Position numbers and translations under genes: made by a program. A stretch of 64,000 nt of DNA, taken from the NCBI RefSeq assembly GCF_047663525.1, contig NC_092587.1, positions 196,041,501 through 196,105,500 on the forward strand, given 5' to 3'. How positions within the stretch are numbered: position 1 is the stretch's first letter; each line of letters begins with the position of its first letter. Origin of the DNA: Anas platyrhynchos (lineage: Eukaryota; Chordata; Aves; Anseriformes; Anatidae). Under the pieces are notes generated by a model. It was not told the origin of the DNA. It saw only the letters and a program-made list of their open reading frames with translations, and did no database searches. Below, in pieces: positions 12,721 through 23,900 of the stretch.

Positions 12721-13685
12721 TGGGGTTTAGCCAGCCTGTCGTTTGGATAATTAGTGGTTATTAAAAGCTCATGCTTCAGCTTGGCAAATATTATCTACTG
12801 TCCTCAAGCCCCACCACTCTTGGACAAAATTGCTACCTCCAAAGTTCCCAAATCCTATCCCTGTGTCACCACTTAACTTGTATGCTCTGTAATGAACTGC
12901 TTCTTCAATATGTTTTCTTTGAGGGGACCTGAATACTGTAAAGGTTTGAAAAAATACCTAGAAATACTAATCATTCCAATGCTTTCCTACATCTGAATCC
13001 TAAATTTCCACTGGTTCACATTCAGCTCTAGACATGTTCAGCTGTGTTTTTTTGGTAGCTGGTGTGTGTATGCACAGTGTGTACACTGAGAACCCATGGA
13101 GAGTTCATAAAATTAAACAAAACGGTCAGACTCCTTCTCCAATTAGTAACAAAATCCACATTGTCTGTTTTCAGAGAAGGCTGGCATCACAACTGTGGGT
13201 ATTCACAGGACTTCAAGCTAAACTAGCACCAAACAACTCCAATGTCTGCCTATGTTTCCCTGTTAGAAGTACAAACCTTTTCTTGAATTCCAGCTTTAAT
13301 TTAATAATCTTTGGGAATAGGTGCATTTTCCATAAAATTAAGTTCAAATATTTAGTACACCTACTGAAGAAATATTGATCTTTGACTCTCAGAAATTTCA
13401 CCTGAGGGAGTTTCAGCAGTGGGTTACAATCAAATAATCACAAAGAGATAACCCAGTACATTTTTCAGCTGAGACTGTCTGAGCTAGAACATCTGTTCTG
13501 AGCTGGGTTTCGTCAATGTAAAGGTGCAAGAGACTCTTGGTGGCAGAAAGTACCTGCAAGTATCAGAGTAGCATCTTCTGGGGCCATAAAGGATGAAGAA
13601 AGGTCACCTCAGCAGCTGATTTCCTTGGTGCTGCAGACTTGGTATTGTAGAAATTGGGGTTGAGCAATTTTAGTTCAGGACACTG

Positions 13686-13765
13686 AGATCATAAAATAAC
13701 AGAAAATACAACAGCCCAGACTGGAAAGAAACCTTCAAAACCCATCACATCAAACTTTTAAGATG
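13686..13765 (-). mobile_element. Degenerate CR1 LINE 3'-end fragment
   Basis: GATCATAAAATAACAGAAAA followed by a CAGACTGGAAAGAAACC block and CATCACATCAAAC resembles an antisense CR1 end with many substitutions. The call is tentative. Confidence 0.5.
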
Positions 13766-15914
13766 CTAACTGTTAGTCTAAAATCACCGGAGGAGATAGA
13801 CAGTTCTTTGCACATTTAATTAAGCCGTGGAGCGCCTTGCTGGTAGGAATCACAGGTGTTGGAGGTTTTCATCGGTTCCAAAAACAGCTGGAGAAATTAC
13901 TGGAAGTAAAATCCACAAGCAATTGTCAAGTACAAAGGTTTAATAAAAGATGCTGTCTTCAGAAATTCGCTGAACAATGTGGTGTCACTATTCTGGGAAA
14001 GTATGACGATATGCTTGGCCATCCCCTACAACTGCTTGGCCTATGCCTAGTGTTGTCCCCTAGGTAGCTGCTGTTGACTGCTGTGAAAGAAGAGATGCCA
14101 GGATGGATGGGATCTAATCCTGACTGTCCTTACATCTTCTGTAAGAAATATTTTTATCTAAAGATAAATCATCCTAATTTCCACAGGCAAGCTTTTAATA
14201 GACAGGTGCCTTAAAAAATAGACAATGTCAGGTTGTCCACTTATGAACAAAATAAGGCTCAAACACAGCTTGTTGAAGTACCAGGAGTGCATGCCAGCTT
14301 GACTAATGACACTTTTGTTCACAAAATACTTATTATTAAATGAACAACCTGACATAATGTGGTCATGTGCAGGAGAAGATACGGATTGCTGAAATGATCC
14401 CATCCCATGAACGGAGTAACTGGGTAGCTCTCCCACGCCAACACCCAGGACTCTTCACCTCAGGAAAATGCACAGTTTTTCCTTAGGATTTCTTGCTGCA
14501 AGTAGATGAACAGATGATAATATTTCTGTGTGGAATTTTAAAGATCAATATGAAATGAAAAATAACATATCTGAAAGGGGAGATGATTTTAGTTTTGAAT
14601 TATAGTGATCCTGTACATTTAAATAAGAGACTTTATTCTTCACTAGGTAACAAATTTAGCTATTGTGTTTTGTTTTTAAATTATTATTTATTTTAAAATG
14701 TCCTATGCCCTTAAAATAAAAACCCATGCCCTGGACCTTTTCAAACCTCTGAATACAAAGGGATTTCCTGAAAAAGTCCAGTTCTTTGGCTGACTTCATA
14801 GACAGCATGAGGGTTACCCTGTGCTCCTCCTAGCATTTTGTTTAATTCTTATTCCAGGAGTATTCCAGAAATTTCAACACAAACCACAGCACAGCAAGAT
14901 ACTCCTGAGCACACCAAAGCCACTGGAAGCACTTCTGTTGATTTCTTTCATCTGCTCTTGTTCTGTTTGCAATAATCTGGTTCCCAGAGCAATGTCATAT
15001 CCACATAAAAACACTTATGTAGTGATGACAACCATTCACTGAGGGGAATACACTCTGAACTTCATTAAAAGCTGAATTACAAGCTTCCTTAAGATAGATA
15101 TAATGCTTCCCCTATCTTTTAAAACACAGTAATCGGTGTATGCTTTGATCCACGGGTTAGAAGCTAGTTGGACAAGGCTGAGCCTTAATACACAAGCCTA
15201 CAGAACAAGCCTAGCTGCAAACAAAAACCTGAAAGGCAGGCTGACAAAATCCTTGTTGGTGTATGAAAGGTCCAAGCTATCACTAATTTCCTTCAGCACA
15301 TTAGAATAAACTGCCCTTCTATTAGAACAGAAGCCCTTCAGTGGAAATGCTTTTTATGTAGAGTTCACAGAGATTTCTTAAGCAGTATTATTAGAAGAGT
15401 ATATAGTATACAGTTCCCATGGATCAAGGTAAATCACAAAATATAATTAAAATCCCTTACACCAATTCAGGGAAGGGCAATCCAACTGTAGATGCCTGTG
15501 AAGTTTGACAGAGAAGGAATCATTTTGCCATGGAAGTACACGAGTGTTGTACACGATGTGAGTTGAGATGACTTAGGATGGGATAAAGCATCTGCATAAG
15601 ACTTCTCCAGTGCTTTCCTTAGTCCTCTCCCACCCTTTGGGGCCACACAGCTGGCTTACACAGTCACCAACAATGCTAGTTCTAGATTTCCAAGCAGGTG
15701 TTAACACAGTGCATTCACTTCCTTGGGACACATGCACAAAGCTCAACACAGCATTTAGAAACCAGTGATCTAACTTGGCACCCTCCTGTGTGTCCCTGTG
15801 GCACAGCCTTCCTGCACCACTGCGCACATCCTGATGCCCTTGCAAGTCCTCCATCCACACCCAGCTCATGGCCAGGGTGGTGGTGCTGAGCCGTGCCAAC
15901 AGGTGCTTACCAGC
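13766..15914. other. Intergenic, nothing recognised
   Basis: AT-rich unique sequence with short frames only. Confidence 0.6.
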
Positions 15915-16265
15915 TGCCATTGAATCACAGGACCACAGCATGGCTTGGGTTGGATGGGACCTTAAAGCTCACCCAGTTCCACCCCCTTGCCATGGGCAGG
16001 GACACCTCCCACCAGCCCAGGTTGCCCAAAGCCCCATCCAGCCTGGCCTTGAGCACCTCCAGGGATGGGGCATCCACAGCTTCTCTGGGCAGCCTGGGAC
16101 AGGGCCTCACCACCCTCTGAGTGAAGAATTTCCTCCTAACATCCAGTTTATATCTCCCCTCTTTAAGTTTTAAACCATTTCCCCTTGTCCTATCCCTATC
16201 TGACCCTTCTAGAGTGCATGGCTGTGGGTCGCTCTGATGCCATTTTCCCTTCAGGAGACCTCAAA
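15915..16265 (-). mobile_element. CR1 LINE 3'-end fragment
   Basis: About 350 bases of antisense CR1: GGCTTGGGTTGGATGGGACC, CTTAAAGCTCACCCAGTTCC, CTCCAGGGATGGGGCATCCA, AAGAATTTCCTCCTAACATC and CCATTTCCCCTTGTCCTATC. All blocks are in the family order and the sequence is relatively well preserved. Confidence 0.93.
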
Positions 16266-17549
16266 ACCCAATCAGTACCCCAGATGATGAAATCATAATA
16301 GATTCTTAATGAGAACTGAGCCTAGAATAGCAATGAGGCTTCCTGTGGCTTGCACATACTGATGAGGAAGTCTAGTTGATGCAGGCATGATAAGGTTATA
16401 TAACTAATTAGCCCACAGTGCATGACAGTAGAAATTATTCTTATCAGTTATATGACATTCATTATTTAAAAATAAAGATTTAGATTGAGTGGCTTCCTTC
16501 TTAGAAAGTTGTAACTCACATAGAAGCCACTGTATGCAGCAGACGGTGGTGGTGGTAGGGTTAAAGCCCTCTTTACCACCTCAGTCTTCAGAAAACCACT
16601 CGTGACCTGCTTGATTTCTGTCTTCACGGTCACACAGCACAGCCAGGTCAGCCTTTGCTCACAAGCTCATTAAATCACGCTATAGGTCTAGACCTAAACT
16701 TGGGATCAAAATTCCTACTAAAAACAGTCCTACTGAAAAACTACCCACCACTCAGTGAGAGAAACAACACACAGACCTAACCGTCTGCTACTAGAATAAG
16801 CATTTTTACTCTTTCCCTGTGCAATGCATCTTATTTTACAAGTTTTAAAACTCACCAGGTAGCTAAGAGCTATTGAGTGGTGTTACAAGGCAAGAGCATG
16901 CAGAGGAGCTAGTTGCTACTCTCCCACATTTGGAGAACTATTACTATCGAAGTGATGGAGAGGGAGAAGGCTCAAAGGATGGCACAAACCAAACCTGCAT
17001 CTCCACATTGCCATTTTACTTACTTTAAAAAGTAAGTATTTAAAAAAAAAAAAGAGGGATATAATTGTTTGTAGAAAGTGTGTAGCGATAAACAGGCTAA
17101 AGACGGACCCTTTCCTTATTTCTTATATCGGAATTTAGCTCTTCTTTCTAAAAGGGCAAAACAAGGCAGGAGCAGGTCTACTACAATAAAAGTAGATCTG
17201 AGCTGGGCAGTTGCTGTAATATATCTTAAAACAGCAAGATACAGCTGAAGAGCTCAAATGTGCTGAGACTGGCTGTATTTTTGACAGTAAATTGCTAGAT
17301 GGGCTATCTTTCATGTGTTGATGTTTTCTCAACAGTTTTTAAAGGTTAAATACATTTTGAACCAGAACTGTCAGAGCAAGATGAATTAGTTTTGAGAACA
17401 AAAAATAAATGAACACAATTTTAACCACTGTGCAAAGAGTTCGCCCAGGTTTTAGCATCAGGCTGCATGTCCTGCACCGAGGTTTTTCAGATGTCAACAC
17501 GTGGCTGTTCCTGGAACCCCCAGTCACTTACACTGTTGTAGTTTACAAG
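16266..17549. other. Intergenic downstream of PANX1, nothing recognised
   Basis: AT-rich unique sequence with an A-run near 17042-17053. No coding or RNA feature is evident. Confidence 0.55.
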
Positions 17550-20500
17550 TTAGTTTTATTTAAATAACCAAGAATTGATACATGTTTTATTGAATACTTT
17601 AGAAGACATCAAAAGACTCACCGCAGCAAGTTGTATTTTTAAATACAAAATGGGAATTAGTAAAAAGGGTCAGATCCAATGGGAAACACGAACATATTAC
17701 TTAAAGGAGCTTTGAGTTTTAAAGACTACGAACTCATTACTTACATCAAACAGTTCAAACACAGCCACATCACAAAATCTTAGTATTGCACTACTGCTCC
17801 TTGTTGAACATGCACAGCACGGGAAGACAACCAAACAATTTTCACTGAACAACAGCCCGGGAGTGTTTGCACTGGAATCAGCAGAGGGTGGCCAACAGCT
17901 CACGGCCACGCCACCCAAGGGAAGGGGCTTGTCTTAGTCTTTCAGGAGTATTTGCACACTTGTCTCTGTGAAACACAAAGATTTATCAGAGCTCAGTCAC
18001 ATCAGGGCGCTTTAGGGAAGCTGCCCCCATGAAACAGTCCTTAAGAGTAAGAATTACGTGGCTGGGTCTGGTTGTGCAAATCCATGTCAGATGACATGTC
18101 CAACCAACCATACCAAACCAGAGTAGTGCATCTGCTTTACCTACAGATAAAGGGTACCAGCACAGCTCAGAGACCTAGAAAAGGTCAGAGTGGATATAGG
18201 TTTGTGGGAGAAGTATGCAGTACAACACAGCAGCTCAGACCAACATAAACCCTGCTTCTCGCTGGTAATGCAATAGACAAGATCGCAGCCATGCTACTGC
18301 CCGATGTGAAGAGTTAGAGCATAACAGTATGGCTTTAAGACTTCCTTTTAAGTAAGGCTTGTCTTGGCTGAAAATCGTACAATAACCAAAGTGTTCTTGT
18401 AAAAGCAGCACAACGTGTATCATGGCAGCACTTAGGGATCCACTTGTCTAACAGCAGCGGCCCAATTCAAGTAGGTGCATTATCTCTTTGAAATCTGCCG
18501 CAGCACATAAGTAGCTCAGTGCAAAGGCTGTAATGCCAACTTCTTCTTTTCCCCCCATTCTCAGCAACACAGAGGAACAGGCAGGAACAAGCCAGTGGAT
18601 GACACAGATGAACTGGAAACCAGAAGGCTCACCTAGCTACAACAGAGGTACCACTTAGTCTGCAAAGATAACCTGGAAGAGGTGACAGACATTTCAGGTA
18701 CAATATCACAGATGATACAGAAAAGCAAGGGAGCATATAACATTTATGGAAGATACACACGGTCACTGTGGCAATTAAACTCCCACCCACCTAACCTGGT
18801 ATCTAAAATTCAAGACAGAGGTCACTTTAATGTTAACAGAAGGTAGAGGTCCTGGACGGGATGGGACAAATGCTACATTAACAAATGGGGACAATTTTCC
18901 ACTTTACAAACACTCCCCCTTCCTATGTCTGTCCCAACCAACTTCGGCATCATATCTTCAATTAAAATTCAGTCACATGGTGTGTGGGGAGAACATTTTT
19001 TCATATCCACATCCATGTCACGTTGGCTACTGGGTGCTTAGCTCTGCTGAGGCACTCGGATGCTACACTAGTACAAATAAGACTGTCCTCTCGAGTTGGT
19101 TTCGGAAAACAGCATGACTAATATTGCATCTGATGCTACAAACACAATGAAACACATTCCAAATGTACAAACATAAAAAAGAACTTCTAAAGACACTTAC
19201 AAAAATGGAACCAACTTCTCTGATCTTCAGTCCAAGCTACAAGAAGGATACATTAGTCATTAAGACCAAAACAACTGCCAAATAGAAATTAGCCTAACAT
19301 TTAGCTTACATATCATTTTGTATAAAAAATGTTGACATTTTATGAATACTTAGAAAAATCAAAATCCCTAAAATCTACTGTACCCCGTTATAATAATACT
19401 GTTTGTAGTTTCTTTTTCCATCAGTGCCAAGTGAATAACCCCACACTTCACTCTTGAGATGACTCGTCGAGACATCTTGGACTGAAGAGAGCAACCCCTA
19501 TGCTTCCTTTGAAGACACAGCCATTACCAGTGCCCAGCCACACCTGGTGCATGGATTAGCCAGACCCAGAAAAACAAACCACACACATAAAAAAAAACCA
19601 ACAACCTTTCATAGGACAGAAAGCCCCCCACATGCCTCCCTTTCACCCCAGAACCATGATGTCCATGCCCAGCAGAGCAACACATCAGATTGCAATGTGT
19701 CCAGCCCTTTTTGATATTTACAGGGGTATGTATCCCACCCCTGTACAGAATAGTGCTCTTTCTTGATGCCAGCTTCACCGGCATTCAATGCATTTCACTT
19801 GTTACTCATAACAGCATTTCTTTTGTTCTTCTTGTTTCTTATTTTTTTTCTCTCTTTTTTTTTTTTTAATAATGAAAGTCTACAGCATGTTTTTTCAGGT
19901 ATATGATTGATGCCTGTTGTTCAACAAATAGTCTGTAAACCAGTTTGTCCTCAGGAAGTTGCCAGGCTCCTGGGACAATTGCACTCGAAGAGCAGCACCT
20001 TGTGTTCAGCGTGGCGAAGGCAGAGGAGAAGCCCTTTTGCAGCACAAAACTCCTGCCTGCTGTGGCTGGAAGGCATCAGCACGAAGAATCAATAAGTCTT
20101 TGGCGAAGTTTTTTATCTTCTCTCGGGCTCATGTGACCACTTGCTTCATGGTCTGTCAAAACTAAGCAGAAAGTAAACCTTTAAAAGCGAAAAGCCATCA
20201 AACCATCAGCTTCTCTCTGTAACACATTTTAACAGCGATTCAAGCATGAGTTTGTTCTGCTCTAAAGACAAGCGAGCCCAAAACCTTTGAAGTGTTTTTG
20301 TGAAATGAAAACAGTCTCAGAAGTTCTGCTTTCAGGTAAAAAATGAGTCAGATTCTCCATTAGCTTTTTCAGCTTGTTGAGCAGACACCTCCACCTAGGG
20401 CTCCTAATCCTCGTAGCAGAACTGACCCACCTGTATTTTCAAAAAGGACACATTTAAAAGGAAGCTTATTGTCTGTCAGGAGTACTCCAAACTGCTCTTC

Positions 20501-20769
20501 TAGAGCTGGCAGCCAGAAGTGTCTCTTCTACAGTATAAAACCATTCTCAATGTTTGTTCTTACTTCCCCTGCTTTATAAATTCACTTCTCCAAGCCTCAG
20601 CCTACCAGAAGTGCTTGACCAAAGCACAGAACAACAGATACCTTCTGAATGATGCTTTTTTTTTTTTTTTTTTCCTATTAAGCACTGGGCATGGTTAATT
20701 GAAGAGGAAGATTTCACATCCTCCTGCTCTTTAACTTGCCCTCAGCATTGAGGGCAGCTACGAAATGTT
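17550..20769 (-). other. PANX1: Probable PANX1 3' UTR
   Basis: No reading frame of interest and no recognisable repeat was found downstream of the PANX1 stop codons. The first AATAAA hexamers that I noticed on the minus strand are paired at 17588-17593 and 17556-17561, followed by a TG-containing stretch. Weaker ATTAAA hexamers occur at 19865-19870 and 18822-18827. A 3' UTR of about 3.2 kb is inferred, and a shorter transcript is possible. The stretch contains T-runs at 19848-19867 and 20656-20673 (A-rich in the transcript). Confidence 0.45.
17556..17593 (-). promoter_or_regulatory. Paired AATAAA polyadenylation hexamers, candidate PANX1 gene end
   Basis: On the minus strand CAATAAA (hexamer 17588-17593) and AAATAAA (hexamer 17556-17561) lie 27 bases apart, followed by sequence containing GTGTAAGTG. 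This fits a cleavage site near 17.53-17.55 kb. The assignment to PANX1 is inferred from strand and position only. Confidence 0.45.
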
Positions 20770-20964
20770 TTAAAGCATCTCCACTTCTACAAGTGAAGGA
20801 CTTTGTGAAGAGGCAGCCCCTGGGGTCTGAGCTCCTTCATTGAGAGGATGTTGGTGCTGGTGTCCTGTGGCTTCTGCAGGGACATCTGTGACAGGGGCCA
20901 TGTTCAAATGGGAAGAAAGATTCCCCACCCTTTTTTGCCTCTGTCTGGATATTTAGCTTCTCTT
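20770..20964 (-). CDS. PANX1: PANX1 terminal coding exon, two candidate acceptors and frames
   Basis: Exon 4 ends in phase 1, and two downstream acceptors are phase-compatible. Option A starts at 20964 (CTGCAG) and gives a 42-residue tail beginning [15 protein letters not shown], stop TGA at 20839-20837. Its first part resembles the human tail NIDSETKANNGE, but the rest is Cys/His/Arg-rich and looks out of frame. Option B starts at 20885 (CTGTCACAG, behind a better pyrimidine tract) and gives a 38-residue tail beginning [10 protein letters not shown] and ending EVEML, stop TAA at 20772-20770. Its codons often begin with G, as real coding sequence does. The coordinates cover both options. Both may be used, or a one-base length change in the six-T run at 20931-20936 may separate two parts of one original frame. 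Confidence 0.7.
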
Positions 20965-23900
20965 CTGCAGTTTGGTGCTTGACAAAAGAGTTGGAATCAC
21001 ATTTAAGATATGCCGTATTTTTCAGACAGAATCTAACCCCAAGTCTCCTATAAGACGCATTGCTCAGAGACAGTCATGTCTGGAAACTGATGGGACCATT
21101 CAGAGAACAGGTACACTAATCCAGATCCTGACTCAGACCATTTTGGCAAAAATGACTTTGCAGACTATCCTCCTTTCTCTCTGCTTAAGAAGGAACAAAA
21201 GCACATTCGCTGACCCCAGTTCCACTTCCCCTTTTTCATCATTTTCTGTTCCTCCACCAGCGGCGTTTCAGAATATCGGACTGATTTTTATGTTAATCTA
21301 AATTTTTGCTATCCCAAGTGCATGATGCAGGCATGTAAATAAAGTTACAGCAGTTATATGCAGACAAGGTAGCAAGGTCTAAGCAGGTCAATTTCCTTGT
21401 AGAATACATCAAAACATTTTTGGTAGGAATACACACCTAGATGCAACCTGATTAATTATTACTTTTTAAATTATTAATGGATTCCTTCACCAAATCACCA
21501 GATTTGGATATTGATTTTTATTTTGTTTTGGTTTTCTTGTTTTTCGTTTGTGTTTTTTGTTGTTTTAAAGTGCAGGCCACCTTACCTTGTAGCTCTGTTG
21601 CATCTTTTTCCAGCTCTTCTACAGGTGTTTCTTCAGGCTTCTCTGGCACAGCTGTCCCTGGCTTCCCATCTACAGTATCTGTCTTAATTGTACCAAGGTT
21701 TATCAAAAGTTGCATGACATCAAACTTCTCAGAAACTGCAATGTTCTCTAGCACTTTGAGGCATTTATACGATTTAAGTTCACTCACGTTTTCCTCAAGG
21801 AAGAGGAGGTAAAGGCTTAAGTCATCTAAACACTTTGACTTCAGTTTCAGCACATCAAAAGTTGGCAGGATTTCATACACTTTGAGTACGCCCGAATTCC
21901 ACCGGAAGGGAACAAACATTGCGTACACCACCAGTGGCATCACCAGGAGATAGACTATCAGGTTAATATAGCTGAGGACCTTGAAGACACCGACAGCAAT
22001 AAGCTTGCACTGAACCACTTCTGGAACAGTTGTGTCATTCTTTAAGATCCCTGTTTTGATGGTGCAGAGGAACTCATCGCTCAGAGAGGAGAGGCTAATG
22101 TAGTAGCCCAGATAGAGGCACGCGAGGAAAATAATGACTAGAGTGAGTAAACGGCAGAAAATGTATTTGATTATTAAGCATTTGGAGTTCTTCTTTGTCC
22201 TCAGGTACTGCTCCACAATTGGGTATTTAAAGTGGCTTTCAGAAATTTCCCACAAACTGGAAGAGAGAAAAAAAAAATCACATAGATCAGATGCTACCAT
22301 CTTAAGTTTCAGATAAGCATAATACTCTAAAACAGACACCAGACTGGGCTCTCTCTTACTGGGGTAAATCAACAGTAGTTCTCTTATACTTAACAGAAAA
22401 AAAGCTTTTTTGCCTTTGTTGTTTGGTTGTTGTTTTTTTCAGGGGTGGGGTGTTAGGTTTGATGTTGATGGTGTTTTATTTATGGGTGTCTTTTTGTTTG
22501 TTTGTTTTCTTGCTTTGACCAGAAGCTCTGCAGACCCAGACCTAAAAGGGCAGGAGAAGACAAGCAACAGGCTCTGCCTTGCAGGGTGCGAGCAACTGCC
22601 AAGAACACTGAAAGTGAGGACTGCAGCCCCTCTTGTTTTCTTATGCTCAGTGGGTAAAACTAATTAACAAGTACAGCAAACAAAGAAACCAGGACGCCTC
22701 AGGTAATTAGTAACCTGAAGATCTAATCAAATATTTTCTTTCACAAAAGAAACCTGTAAATTCCAGCTCCAAGTGCCCATAGTAATGAGTTCAGAGCTTA
22801 AAAAAAAGAGCAAAGAAAGCCAAGCCCCAGTATCTTACCTCTGTGCCAGGTTTTCATTAGCAGTTGGAATTAAGTCAGTGGGGTCTCTGGCGTCTCCGCT
22901 ACGGACGCTGTTAGCAGCTTTGATTGCCCTGTTATAGGCTTTGTCAAGTTCTTCCATAATAAATTTCAGGTCTGAAGAAAGGTGAGGTGCTGCAGTGAAG
23001 CGCCAGAACAAACATGGTAGATACAGCAGGATAGCAACTAGCAGAAGGATGTATGGGAAGAACTGAAGGAAGAAAAAGTTCACGTTAGGCTCCACTCATA
23101 TATAAAATAAGTCAGTCTGCCACCACCTTTTCCTATAAGCCTATTAAATTCCCCATAAGCCTATTATCTTCCCTATAACTTTATGTAAATTCTTTTACTA
23201 AAACATATTTTTGCAGTTATCAGGGACATGCAGGGAAGTCAAATCTCTTTTCAGACAGCTCCAGCAACCTTGCTACTGCTTAAAGCTTTGAAAAAAGAAC
23301 CAAAAGCCAACAAACTGAATTAAGTTACCACAGTCCTGATTGCGTTTTCACTGAGTATTGAGAGCTGCACTGTCTCAAATGAATCTGAGGCATTAATCTA
23401 GGGAACCACAAATAGCAAAACCAACCAAAAGAGCTATCAGAGAGGCTGCCTGGAAGGAGAGGGCAGTGTCATGTAGATGTGTCACCACTGTTCACAGCAA
23501 GTAAAATACTCCAAAAGCTGGTGGAAATCTCTCCTGTTGCCCATTAGTAACCAGGAGGTTAATGAATAGACTTTTAATAGTGCTGTACCTGCCCACAAGC
23601 ACAGATGGCTGGTCAGAGTGCATGGCATGTAGACTATAAAGGATATAACTATGGTTCTAAGGGTATTTAAATATTTTTAGATAACTCCTAAATGGAAACC
23701 AAGACATGGCATCAGAATGGTCTGATGCTGACACAGAGCAGAGAAGTCAGCCCTCACATAGTCCCTGTTGCTTAGGGAAGGGGCTGATGCAGCTTTAAAA
23801 CACAACAGCTTGAAGTCTTTCTGTCTTTCTCCTATTCATCACGAGGTAGGAGTTTTTCCATTAGATTAAATCTCCAACGCCTTGCAGTTGCTGGAAAGAA

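Larger units (their letters stand above)
7446..13685. other. Intergenic, unique and low-complexity sequence
   Basis: No gene was recognised. Low-complexity pieces: two copies of a TAAAAATTGTACA-like direct repeat at about 8598-8632, GTTT repeats (10466-10488), T18 (10842-10859), ATTA repeats (11149-11172), and a C-run followed by AAAT repeats (12684-12720). Confidence 0.6.
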
